Shown here piece after piece: positions 53,201-62,849 of a stretch of DNA of 64,000 bases. The notes under the pieces were generated by a model, which was not told where the DNA came from, searched no databases, and worked only from the letters and a program-made list of their open reading frames with translations. Made by a program: the position numbers and the translations under genes. Source of the stretch: Morella rubra (taxonomy: Eukaryota > Streptophyta > Magnoliopsida > Fagales > Myricaceae); assembly GCA_003952965.2 (NCBI GenBank), contig CM025856.1, positions 18,371,218-18,435,217 on the forward strand, given 5' to 3'. Positions within the stretch are counted from its first letter, which is position 1, and every line of letters starts with the position of its first letter.

Positions 53201-56200
53201 TCCTTCAAGAGTTTGTGATTTGGATCCACAGGATTGTCAATACCTAACAAACCTGTTTCCTCCGAGATAACCGATCCTCTTCTGAGTCCTAGCCAGTTCA
53301 ATACCTAACATGTATTTTTATAAGTCTAGTACAAAATATGTGCTGTGGAAATTGTTTCAACTTAGCAATAGCTCAGACTTATTCAAAATGACCACAATGT
53401 ATCCCGATACAGTCTAGGAAGAATATCACGTACATGGGTATGTTGTAAACAGTCATTTTGACATCTGGGAAGACTACACCCTACCATTGTTTTCAAAATT
53501 TTCTAAATTCATGGTCTAAATTGACTGTTTTAGGCCCTACATAGCCTCTTTAACTAGTCTGCACTACTCTGAGACTCCCCATATGTAACAAACTTATGTG
53601 TGCTCCATGTTGCAAAAGAGGAATCGAGATTAGCAACAGGATACCTGAAAAGGAAAAGTATTGGCAACTAAGGGAAATGGCTCTCATAATCAAACCATAG
53701 GTCAATGAATGACATTTAGGGGTAATGTCATAGTCCACCCCCTAAGTATAGGGCAAAATCAAGCTTGCCTTCCTAACTATGAGAACGACGATTTACGTCC
53801 TCTAACTTTCGAAAATCATCAATGTACATCCTCTATCCAGATCAGCTGTTAAGTCAGATGGAAAACATGCAAAATGTCCGAAATACCCCCCAAAGACAAA
53901 ATTACTAAAAATATTTAAAAAAAATTAAAAATTAAAAAATTATTTTAAAAAAAAAGGTAATATTTTTTAATAAAACTATTGAAACTTCATTTTAGTAATC
54001 TATTTATTTTTAATTTATTTCTTGAATTTTTATTATTTTTTAAAATTGTCTTGGAGGAGCATTTCGGTCATTTTACATATTTTTCCATTTGAATTAATGG
54101 CTGATCTAGACCGGAGGCATACATTGATAATTTTTGAAAGTTAAAGAACATAAATCGTTGTTCTCATAGTTAGGGGAGTGAGATTGATTTTGCCCCATAC
54201 TTAGGAGGCGAACTATGACATTACCCCTGACATTTACTACGACTTATTCAAACACTCAAGAGCCAATATAGTTAAACTTTGCAATCTACAAGCACTTTCA
54301 GCAAACAAAATGTTACAAAGAGATAATGAAACAAGATCGCAACACTCATTTCGATGTAATCCGTATATTCCGATACATCATTCCATGGCTTTCATCTAAC
54401 CCGATTCAGCTAGCACACTTCTTTATTTATTTTACAAAAAGCTAAGGACAATGACTGAAAAGAAATAGTGTCAATGGTGATATGTTTAGTACAACAGAAA
54501 CTTGTAACTTTCCAAAGTACAATAGGCAATAACTATGAACCCATAGGTTGAGCAAAATCCGAAGATAGTGAGGAAGATGGTGGAAGATAATGACCTCAGG
54601 CGATGAGGGTAAACCTGTAATCAATCTATCGGATGGGATAGCAAAGAATCGGTGGTAGAAGACGGCACAAGGTTAGGTCAACGGGGGAACACGCTTGGAA
54701 GAGGAACCGGAAGAGTTGGTTAAAGACCAAAACCAATCGAAAAACAAATATTTGAAAAATTAAGTGTAGTTCAGATGTGACATCAACACAATTGAATTTG
54801 AGAATAACCAAAAAACATACACTTAGTAGCATGGGGATCAAGCTTGTCTAACACTAGTCACGGTTGTGCACATAACAAAAACAGTGAAAACTCTTCAGTG
54901 GAAAGGTAAATGCCAAGAATGTAGGAATCAAGATGGTGTAAGGGAATACAACATCTAGAAATAAGGAAGGCGTCCCATTAAACAAATAGTAAGTAGTTAA
55001 ACCGCATCGCTACAAAAATGTCTCCGCACATGCATATGAAACATGAGAGTTCAAGTCATTTCTAAAAGATGATGATTCTCACATCTACCCACACTGTTTT
55101 ATTTTGGCTACAAACGCAAGAGGCTCGGTGAACAACAGTTTTATCAGATAAATAGCTGAAAAAAAAGAACCAGACTAGTATTCTTTGGTGTCATCAGAGA
55201 GTAAAATGTACATCTTACATCCAAAATCAATTAGTCCAAAAGATGAGAGAAAGAGAATACATCCTTTCTGTCAACGTTCCATCACACATAGAAAGTCACA
55301 GGCGACCTTTTTCACGTTTGTTATGAGGAATTCCTTCCTTAACCATTATGAAATTGGATCAAACGCCCTCAACCCAAAATAGCATAACTTGCATTTGGCA
55401 GGAGTGGAAGAGTTACCTTCAAAACATATATTTTCTCCTTCACGATCACAATCCAACCATAACACCAAATAACCACAGCCACGAGCTTCTTGGCTTAAAT
55501 GCCTACAAATGTGAGCCTTGTACCCAGACAACTAGTCAAAATATTTCTAAAGAAAGAAAGTTTGCAGATCAAACACAGCATAACAAATTGTACACACTCA
55601 AAACAGCAACAATTTTCTAATTGTAAAATTGACTTATTTTAACAAACAATATATCAGATAAAATTACCTGCAGGACGACAATATGCTACAAATGCTAAGC
55701 ATACAAGTTTACCTATTGCATGGCCTACAAAAGAACAAGCACTAGCAAGAGATGACAACTGATGAATGCAAGAAGACACGCACACAAACATGGATATATC
55801 CATGTAGCCTGGCCATAAAAGCTTTCTACGGGGAATTAATCATGACAGCATTGTGAAGTTCCAAACACCACATAATACAACCAATCACAAATGGACATAT
55901 TTTCCTGCTATTCCCACATAAATCATATGCCATTAGCTCATAGCTCATTAGTTCTCATATTTTCATATACTTCAGCTTTTACATATCCAACAACAATATA
56001 CAAACATGTAAAAATTTCTGCCAATTAATATGAGAACTTTGGCTTAGTGTTGGGCAAAAGGAAGATATATTCTTAGCTATCATTTTAATTGTGTAGACTT
56101 CCACAATAACTTTGGAGAAACAAAGAAAGGAAAGGAACAAACATGCGTGCAGAGAAAGAGGTACTACCTATACAGGGGACAAAACAAATCTTTACCTTAG

Positions 56201-57926
56201 GGTTTGACTCTGATTTAACAATTGGAGCAAGGAAAAGATCAAATGGGTCTGTAACTTTCCAATCTTGATAAGTCGCTGGAAAATCTACACTAGATTCACA
56301 TAAGAAGAAAGCACTACGTAAACAAATCTAGCCACAAAAATATACTTTTGTAATACCCGAGTCCCATATGAAGTGAAAATGGAGAAGGAACAACAAAAAT
56401 AACAGTACAAGTGTCAAGTCTCAAATTAGATCCTTACTAGAAAGGATTGGCTGTATAATATCTTTAAGAGCCTTTTTTTTTTTTTTTGGGGGGGGGGGCA
56501 ATTGCCCCTTTAAGAGCTTTAAAACCAACATCAACTGGTCGTTTTGGAGCATAGTACACTTTCTTAGAGCGTTACAAATTGTGTCACAGTAAACCACCTA
56601 ACAAACCATATGCTGTTTGCAACCCTCACGAGAACGAAAGGATTTAAGGAGGAAATAGTAACAACACAAATCACATTAAAAGTGAGAAACGAGAAGTAAT
56701 GAGAAAGGAGACGTATAAGTGTTAAGTACCACATCGGATCCTTGATAAAATCTTGACTAATTCTTTTGGAGTATAATGCAGTCACTTCCTCAGGAAGTTA
56801 CAACTTGCTTGCAGAAAACAAAAATATCCTCCACTAACAGAAGGCTTTTTTTTGTAAGATTTGAGAGAATAATGACCTGAACACATGCCCGATAACTGAT
56901 GTCACTTTAAAATGCGCATGAAATCCAAGAAACATTCCATCGAACTCATGGATATCTGTACTGCCCTTTCTCGTAGACATCTGTAGCATACAGAAATTTT
57001 GCATTGAATATTACTAAATCTCAAAATTCAGCAATGAAAAGATATGGGAAGATAAAAAAAAAGGGCTAAATACACTTTTCACCCATCAACTATTAGGGTC
57101 TTGATATTTTGCACCCCAACTATCAATTTCGCTATATTCTATCCATCAACCACCAATCTTGTACATTTTGCACCTATCACCGATAATTTGGACTGAAATT
57201 AATTTTTTTATTTCATTTCTTGGGCCGTGATATTTTTTCGGGGTAAAGAAGTCATTTGACTGTCTAGAAATAGTAATTTGCATCCGAATTAATGGCAGAT
57301 TATGCAAAGTACACAAGATTAATAGTTGAAAGGATGAAATATAGTAAAATTGATAGTAGGGGTGCAAAATGTCATAACTGATTGGCGAAAAGTGTATTTT
57401 TCCCAAGAATACAATTTAAGGAGTGCTGAAATGTGGTAATTGCATAACTTTTAAAGCTTGTACTATTTATCACCAACTTTTACAACCAAAACGAAATTTT
57501 CAAAACGGAATTTTAATAATTAGCCAAACGAGGGGGAAAGGAAAAGGAAAAAAGAATATTCGTGTTGTGTAAATAATCAAGTATCGAGAATCCGATATTC
57601 TAAGCTCTCCACGGTCACTAGATTTTTTTTTAGCATCCTAACAGAGCAATAATTGAACCTAGGGTTTCAGAGTATAAATCAGCAATCAAGAGAGATAGAG
57701 AGTACTTGGCCACGGGAGAGTGCGGAAGCGATGGAGAGAGCGATGCTGGGCTTCTCGGCCACCTGTTTGAGATTGAAGAGAACGACACTTAGAATCTACG
57801 AACTACACAATACCAAACAATATATATTCATTCAGAACTAAACAATATATGAATGTGTAAGACACATATTATATGCAATACACGTTAAATTGGGATTCGA
57901 ACCATGAGAACTTTTGAAGGAGCCAT
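38298..57926 (-). CDS. TOP3B: DNA topoisomerase 3-beta (type IA), complete, 15 exons
   Basis: Type IA topoisomerase that cuts and passes single strands; animal TOP3B also acts on RNA. Exons: 57926-57903, 57762-57706, 56980-56877, 56289-56196, 55516-55417, 51588-51345, 49990-49828, 49740-49621, 47281-47202, 44954-44676, 43651-43483, 43094-42966, 42849-42637, 39965-39786, 38933-38298. All junctions are GT-AG and in phase; 2,592 bases, 863 residues, normal for plant TOP3B. The Toprim domain has E11 ([10 protein letters not shown]) and the DxDxE set D115/D117/E119 ([11 protein letters not shown]). The catalytic tyrosine is about Y330 in [10 protein letters not shown] at the exon 9/10 junction. 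The C-terminus has several CxxC zinc-ribbon pairs ([21 protein letters not shown]) and an RGG-type tail ([15 protein letters not shown]) ending MSFRDF, which separates it from TOP3A. Exon 1 encodes only eight residues and uses a weak donor (ATG|GTTCGA). Confidence 0.96.
40550..40590 (-). mobile_element. Possible LINE 3' tail, extremely truncated
   Basis: A T run followed by ACAAGTAAAGCTTTATTGAA resembles the 3' ends of the two larger LINEs (T run, then AAGTAAGCC...TTATTA). It lies in TOP3B intron 13. Confidence 0.4.
41149..41190 (-). mobile_element. Possible LINE 3' tail, extremely truncated
   Basis: A T run followed by AAGTAAGCTCCATTTTATTA closely resembles the 3' end of the LINE at 14069 (AAGTAAGCCAATCTTATTA). 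It lies in TOP3B intron 13. Confidence 0.5.
45251..45430. repeat. MITE-like element in TOP3B intron 9
   Basis: About 180 bases with imperfect inverted ends: GTGTTCTTTTCCTCAAAATTTC on the left is mirrored by GAAATTTTGGCAAACGAGCGC on the right. It is AT-rich and non-coding, and resembles the elements at 5283 and 62574. Confidence 0.5.
47901..48760 (-). mobile_element. 5'-truncated L1-type LINE in TOP3B intron 8
   Basis: The minus-strand frame 48578-47982 encodes the ORF2 C-terminal region: [34 protein letters not shown], a zf-RVT-like cysteine/histidine segment ([18 protein letters not shown]), then [16 protein letters not shown]. Upstream sequence continues in another frame ([17 protein letters not shown]), so at least one frameshift is present. 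The 3' end has a poly(A) tail, seen as T at 47901-47912. The 5' limit near 48760 is approximate. It is in the same orientation as the host gene and the same family as the LINE at 14069. Confidence 0.88.
48849..48867. repeat. Poly(C) homopolymer, 19 bases
   Basis: An uninterrupted C run in TOP3B intron 8, about 90 bases beyond the 5' limit of the LINE. Confidence 0.9.
53719..54227. mobile_element. Mutator-type MITE with long TIRs and 9-bp TSD
   Basis: A 509-base element in TOP3B intron 5. The arms of about 175-180 bases start GGGGTAATGTCATAGTCCAC on the left and, reversed, GGGGTAATGTCATAGTTCGC on the right. A perfect 9-bp duplication TGACATTTA flanks it (53710-53718 and 54228-54236). The centre is AT-rich and non-coding. 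Near-complete self-complementarity means its transcript would fold into a long hairpin. Confidence 0.9.
56347..56790. repeat. Degraded repeat with two related subunits
   Basis: AGTCCCATATGAAGTG ... TTAGATCCTTACTAGAAAGG near 56360-56450 is echoed by TACCACATCGGATCCTTGAT ... AATCTTGACTAATTC near 56728-56765. TCCCACATCGG-type strings are common in plant LTR/TRIM-like repeats. Related units occur at 58735-59185. The family is not determined. Confidence 0.4.
57063..57404. mobile_element. Inverted-repeat MITE in TOP3B intron 2
   Basis: The left end GGGCTAAATACACTTTTC is mirrored by the right end GAAAAGTGTATTTTTCCC. The arms continue for well over 100 bases (TTTGCACCCC, CTATCAATTT). It resembles the Mutator-type MITE at 53719 in layout, but the flanking A-run hides any target duplication. 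Confidence 0.75.
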
Positions 57927-58060
57927 TTCGTTGTGACGGTTTTTGCTCGGGAGCTGCTTCTCTTTTATTTTCTTCCGGCGGGTCTCTAGCAAGGCGGTAT
58001 CGGGCTTTCAAACGCTGTCTATAACGGTCAGAAGCAGTGGCAAGTTATAGGTTTGCCGAG
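57927..58060 (-). promoter_or_regulatory. TOP3B leader and TATA-like site
   Basis: CTATAACT on the minus strand at about 58043-58050 lies some 120 bases upstream of the ATG at 57926. It is a weak match and the only candidate seen. Confidence 0.3.
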
Positions 58061-60141
58061 GCTCATTATATTTGCCCCATTTCTTTTTGCATGTTACGTA
58101 TTCGGTATTTTCAAAAATATTTGATCAAATAAAATAATTAAAAATTATTTCTCCTTTTTTATTAAATTAATTTTTCACAATAAATATAAAAAATTTACTC
58201 AAATTATCTCTTTACTTTTTTACTAATCTTTATACTTAAACTCCAAAAATTTTAAGATACAAACACTTTATCCCAAACTATCTAAGTCGAACACATTATA
58301 TATTGTAAACTAGAAACAGCCTAACAATTTGCTAATGTCAATGGTGATGGGTTACGATTTAAATAATTTGAAGCATAATTTATTACGTAACTTAATGTGC
58401 AACGTGTCAGATTTATTTTTTGATGTAAATTATTGATAGTTAGATCAAGGTGAAAATTGTATTTTCTATTATTATTTTTTAAGTAACGAGAATAAATCTA
58501 GCTAGGACCAACCTAGCCCTGTTTGAAGGTACAAACAATCATCCCCTCACAACTTAAATTGGTTCGGGTATAATTTCTGTGAAGAATCAAACGTGGGATC
58601 ATCCATCTTATTTACAGAGTCTCAAATTTGCTATAACAACGGAAGCAATCCAGTTATGAGTACTTTTTGCTCGTTCTTTCTTTAGGATGAAAAGAAAAAC
58701 TCCCCAACTTCAGTCTCTATTGAGTTTTGGTATTGTGATACCCAAAATCTCATTTGAAGTGGGAAAATAAAATAAATGAGAGATGTCCAAATCTCATATT
58801 AGGACCTTATTAAGTTGAACTGTGCTTTATGATAATTCAAGGAGCTTCAAGAGTAATCTTGACTAGTTATTTTAAAATTAAAAAAACAGATGTAGTTAGT
58901 AATTTCCTTGAGTCATTACAAATAGTATTAAAGCAGTCTTAATAACTACTAATATGAGCTTGGTAGACCTTGAAGTACAAGGACGTCAAGGATTTAAAGA
59001 GGAGAAAATTGAGATACTTCATATCCCACTTGAAGTATAAGAAGAGAATAAATGAGATATTGCAAAATCTCGTATTTACAAACTTTACTAAGTTGAATTG
59101 AGTTTTATAATGATCTAAATATTTTCAAAAGTAATACTGATTAATCTTTTTAAAGTTAAAAGTACATTAATGACTAGTACTTTCTTATATAGTTATAAAC
59201 ATATTATTCTTCTACTGCTATGTTTTTATTCCTATTTCACTTTCTTATACTATTGTTCATTAATTGTGCTTTGGTATGCGTTGTTCATCCTTCTAGTTAC
59301 CTTTTCTGACTCCGCTCGAGTCGTTTGTTGATCACTTATTCTCTTATGTAGTGCCCTTCCCTTCTAAGTCGGTTCTATTTCCCTTTTTTCTTTTTCTTTT
59401 CTCTCACTTCCCTTTTTGTCTTCTTCTTTTTTTAGGAGGTAATTAGTTTTTACTCTTATATATTTTTTTTCGACTTTGTCCTTTTTTTCTTTTTTTTAAT
59501 TCTAAGCTTGACTTTGTCCTGTTTTATTACTTTTCTTTTGTCTTGACTTAAAACAGTCTCCGTATCATTCTCCTTGCTTTATCTTTTTTTTTTCCCCCCA
59601 CTTCCTCTCCCTTTTTTCAAACCCTATCCAGTATCTAACCCTCCTTTATTGATCCTACCATTTACCTTCCATGTGTCGGCCGACCCCCCTAACTTCGTCC
59701 TAACATGCAGCTGCCAGCCCGCTCATGCATCTCACTCCTTAATTGGACAACTGGGTGACAAACAAAACCTCTAAATCTAATTGCCTTTGAAAACCACTGT
59801 CACCAACTTTCAAATAGAGAATCCTGAATTAGCTTTGTCCTTGGACTATAAAATGCTATTATCGAGTACTTGAAGATTGATCTCTAGATGCCACCCTGGA
59901 CACAATCGAGTTTAGTCTCGCTTGTATGTGGATTCAGCCTCATGATGAGTTACCATTACATTATGTGTAAGGCAATGTCAGCTGCTTCAGGTCGTGGGAA
60001 ATGCATGACAGGTGCATGCACGATACAGACTTTCCTCAACTGCAAATGTCTTTGGGAGCTAAATTTCAAATAGGGTAATACGCCCAGTCAAAGGTTTGCC
60101 TGACTTTAAAGAGAGCACTGTAGCCCATTTTGCAATCTTAT
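58061..60141. other. Intergenic DNA up to the assembly gap
   Basis: AT-rich. 58735-59185 contains two related units (CTCATTTGAAGTGGGAAAAT and TCCCACTTGAAGTATAAGAA, each followed by a TTAAGTTGAA / CTAAGTTGAA segment), akin to the repeat at 56347. T-rich low-complexity sequence fills 59220-59620. No SEC23 exon is recognisable here. Confidence 0.5.
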
Positions 60142-61141
60142 NNNNNNNNNNNNNNNNNNNNNNNNNNNNNNNNNNNNNNNNNNNNNNNNNNNNNNNNNNN
60201 NNNNNNNNNNNNNNNNNNNNNNNNNNNNNNNNNNNNNNNNNNNNNNNNNNNNNNNNNNNNNNNNNNNNNNNNNNNNNNNNNNNNNNNNNNNNNNNNNNNN
60301 NNNNNNNNNNNNNNNNNNNNNNNNNNNNNNNNNNNNNNNNNNNNNNNNNNNNNNNNNNNNNNNNNNNNNNNNNNNNNNNNNNNNNNNNNNNNNNNNNNNN
60401 NNNNNNNNNNNNNNNNNNNNNNNNNNNNNNNNNNNNNNNNNNNNNNNNNNNNNNNNNNNNNNNNNNNNNNNNNNNNNNNNNNNNNNNNNNNNNNNNNNNN
60501 NNNNNNNNNNNNNNNNNNNNNNNNNNNNNNNNNNNNNNNNNNNNNNNNNNNNNNNNNNNNNNNNNNNNNNNNNNNNNNNNNNNNNNNNNNNNNNNNNNNN
60601 NNNNNNNNNNNNNNNNNNNNNNNNNNNNNNNNNNNNNNNNNNNNNNNNNNNNNNNNNNNNNNNNNNNNNNNNNNNNNNNNNNNNNNNNNNNNNNNNNNNN
60701 NNNNNNNNNNNNNNNNNNNNNNNNNNNNNNNNNNNNNNNNNNNNNNNNNNNNNNNNNNNNNNNNNNNNNNNNNNNNNNNNNNNNNNNNNNNNNNNNNNNN
60801 NNNNNNNNNNNNNNNNNNNNNNNNNNNNNNNNNNNNNNNNNNNNNNNNNNNNNNNNNNNNNNNNNNNNNNNNNNNNNNNNNNNNNNNNNNNNNNNNNNNN
60901 NNNNNNNNNNNNNNNNNNNNNNNNNNNNNNNNNNNNNNNNNNNNNNNNNNNNNNNNNNNNNNNNNNNNNNNNNNNNNNNNNNNNNNNNNNNNNNNNNNNN
61001 NNNNNNNNNNNNNNNNNNNNNNNNNNNNNNNNNNNNNNNNNNNNNNNNNNNNNNNNNNNNNNNNNNNNNNNNNNNNNNNNNNNNNNNNNNNNNNNNNNNN
61101 NNNNNNNNNNNNNNNNNNNNNNNNNNNNNNNNNNNNNNNNN
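60142..61141. other. Assembly gap, 1,000 N
   Basis: Exactly 1,000 undetermined bases, a round number that suggests a placeholder rather than a measured distance. Confidence 0.99.
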
Positions 61142-61228
61142 GCACCCACAATTGAAAGAAATGAAACCTTTTTATGTACTAGTCAGTAAAGAAGAAGGGG
61201 GAAAAAAAATTAAAACTATGCTTAGTAC

Positions 61229-61960
61229 CGAGTCCAGGGCGAACTCGCACTCAGACTTCGGCAACAGAAAGCGCGACACGCTCTCGGTGGAAAGCCCGTC
61301 TCTGGCACCCGCAATGACACCGGTGGTCGGCTTGGGCTTCTTCGAGAAAAAGCTCATTTGCTCAAGAAGCTGTTCTTTGGACACGTCCTTCGACCCCTTG
61401 AACACATAGGTCTTGGGGATCTGTCCGAACCCCAATTCGTGGACGTGCACGAAAGTACCGAACGTGATCAGCCCCACAAGCGAATTATCGGGCAGCAAAT
61501 CGACCGCCTGGGACAACGCGGACTTGAGGAAGACCATCTCCTCCTCGATCACGCACGTGTCGACAACGAACATGAACACCGGCGGGGGTGCAGGCACGTA
61601 GGATGACGCGGCAGCCTGCTCATATTCGATGGTGGTGTACTGGGGGAAGAGCTCGGCGGGGAGATTCTCGTCGGAGATGGAGGCGTAGTTGGGGGGAAAG
61701 TGGTTTCGCTGGAAGCAGAAGGGGCAGATCCAGATCTTGGCAGCGAAGTCGACGATGGAGAAGGCGTTGAGGACGGAGCGGCAGGTGCGGCAGCGTAGCG
61801 GGGAGTAAGGGAGGACGGGCATGTTCTGGAAGGGCTTGATTGGGCTGTAGATGGCCGACACTGGGACCACGCAGTTGGTGGCCTCTTGCTTCGTGCCCGG
61901 GATCACATTCCACGGCATTCGGACACCGTCTTGCGCCTCTAACTCGACGAACTCCGCCAT
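61229..61960 (-). CDS. SEC23: Protein transport protein SEC23, first coding exon (partial gene)
   Basis: Inner COPII coat subunit and GTPase activator for SAR1, needed for vesicle budding from the ER. The start MAEFVELEAQDGVRMPWNVI is the standard plant start. A zinc finger follows (C57, C60, C79, C82; PLRCRTCRSVLNAF and WICPFCFQRN), then the start of the vWA-like trunk domain (PVFMFVVDTC, LITFGTFVHVHELG). The exon ends at ALDS with donor TCG|GTACTAAG, after 244 codons in phase 0. The full protein is about 760 residues, so two thirds is missing; it should continue leftward through the gap at 60142-61141. The exon is much more GC-rich than the surrounding DNA. Within what is visible it is intact. 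Confidence 0.93.
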
Positions 61961-62573
61961 CCGCTTAGGCGGCAGTTTTAGTCTGTCGATAGCACAATTT
62001 AGTGGCCTTTCTTCAGGAGTTGGGGCTTTCTAATAACTATTTGCTAGTTCACTAAGCTCTGTAACAATTCTTACAATCTCTTTGCTTGTCAAAGCTGATA
62101 CAAGAGGTTGTCTGAGTGCCGCTGACGGATGAGCTCCGATCTTGGGACGTGATGGATGGTGGCAAGTGTCTATATTATATGTTATAGAGATGGTCATCTG
62201 ACGTGTTGGCGGCTACTTATTCGGCAGTGAATGTGATGACGATTTTCGATATATCACAGCTTTGTTTTACTTTTTTCTGGAATTCCTTTGTTTCGTTATC
62301 ACAGGCAGTGTAGTTTTATTAAAATTTGTGCAAAAAGGCCTACGAAGAAAACAAAATATATAGAAAGATTTGTGAAAAAAGCATTGAAATCAGTAAAAAC
62401 TGTTTCTGAAAAGAATTTTCAAAAAGCTTTTAGCCTATTATATTCTATCAATAGGATAAGAGGATTAAAAAGGTAAGGTGGGAGGACCTCGACAAGCACT
62501 CCAATACACTCCTTATAATACAAGAAAATGAAAACCAAAACAGAAAAATCGACCAAACTTACATAGTGTTTGG
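61961..62573. other. SEC23 upstream region, no gene seen
   Basis: This should contain the SEC23 promoter and leader. I see no confident TATA box. The stretch 62288-62476 has a Lys-rich chance frame. Confidence 0.4.
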
Positions 62574-62747
62574 GAGTAAAATTTTAGGTTAAAATCTTAA
62601 GAGTTGGTAAAAAGGTGAAGAATAGAGAATGAAAAAGTAAAAAAGTAAATAAAAAAGTAAAAAAAGTTTATGAAAAAGTGAAGAGAGAAAAGAATTGTAA
62701 TGATGATAAAATTTTAGATGTTTAAAATTTTAGTTTGGCAAACACTA
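62574..62747. repeat. MITE-like element with TAGTGTTTG ends
   Basis: 174 bases. The left end TAGTGTTTGGGAGTAAAATT is mirrored by the right end, which reversed reads TAGTGTTTGCCAAACTAAAA. The interior is AT-rich and non-coding. It is the clearest member of the AAAATTTTA family in the window. Confidence 0.7.
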
Positions 62748-62849
62748 TATTAGTCTGGTCCTATAATTTCATGTCACGAGGTCAAGAAAAGGGCTGCCTC
62801 GACAACAGTTTCTGAAGCAATCCAATAGAGATTGTTTGGTTACATCTAC

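Noticed and set aside
60096-61409. Long open frames of 340-437 residues across the gap
   Set aside because: They exist only because N bases contain no stop codons.
61588-61913. Arg/Trp-rich and Pro/Leu-rich frames overlapping SEC23
   Set aside because: They are shadows of the GC-rich SEC23 exon in other frames.
24776-61960. COPI (beta-COP) and COPII (SEC23) genes as a functional cluster
   Set aside because: They are 30 kb apart with an unrelated topoisomerase between them; plant trafficking genes are not known to cluster, so this is chance.
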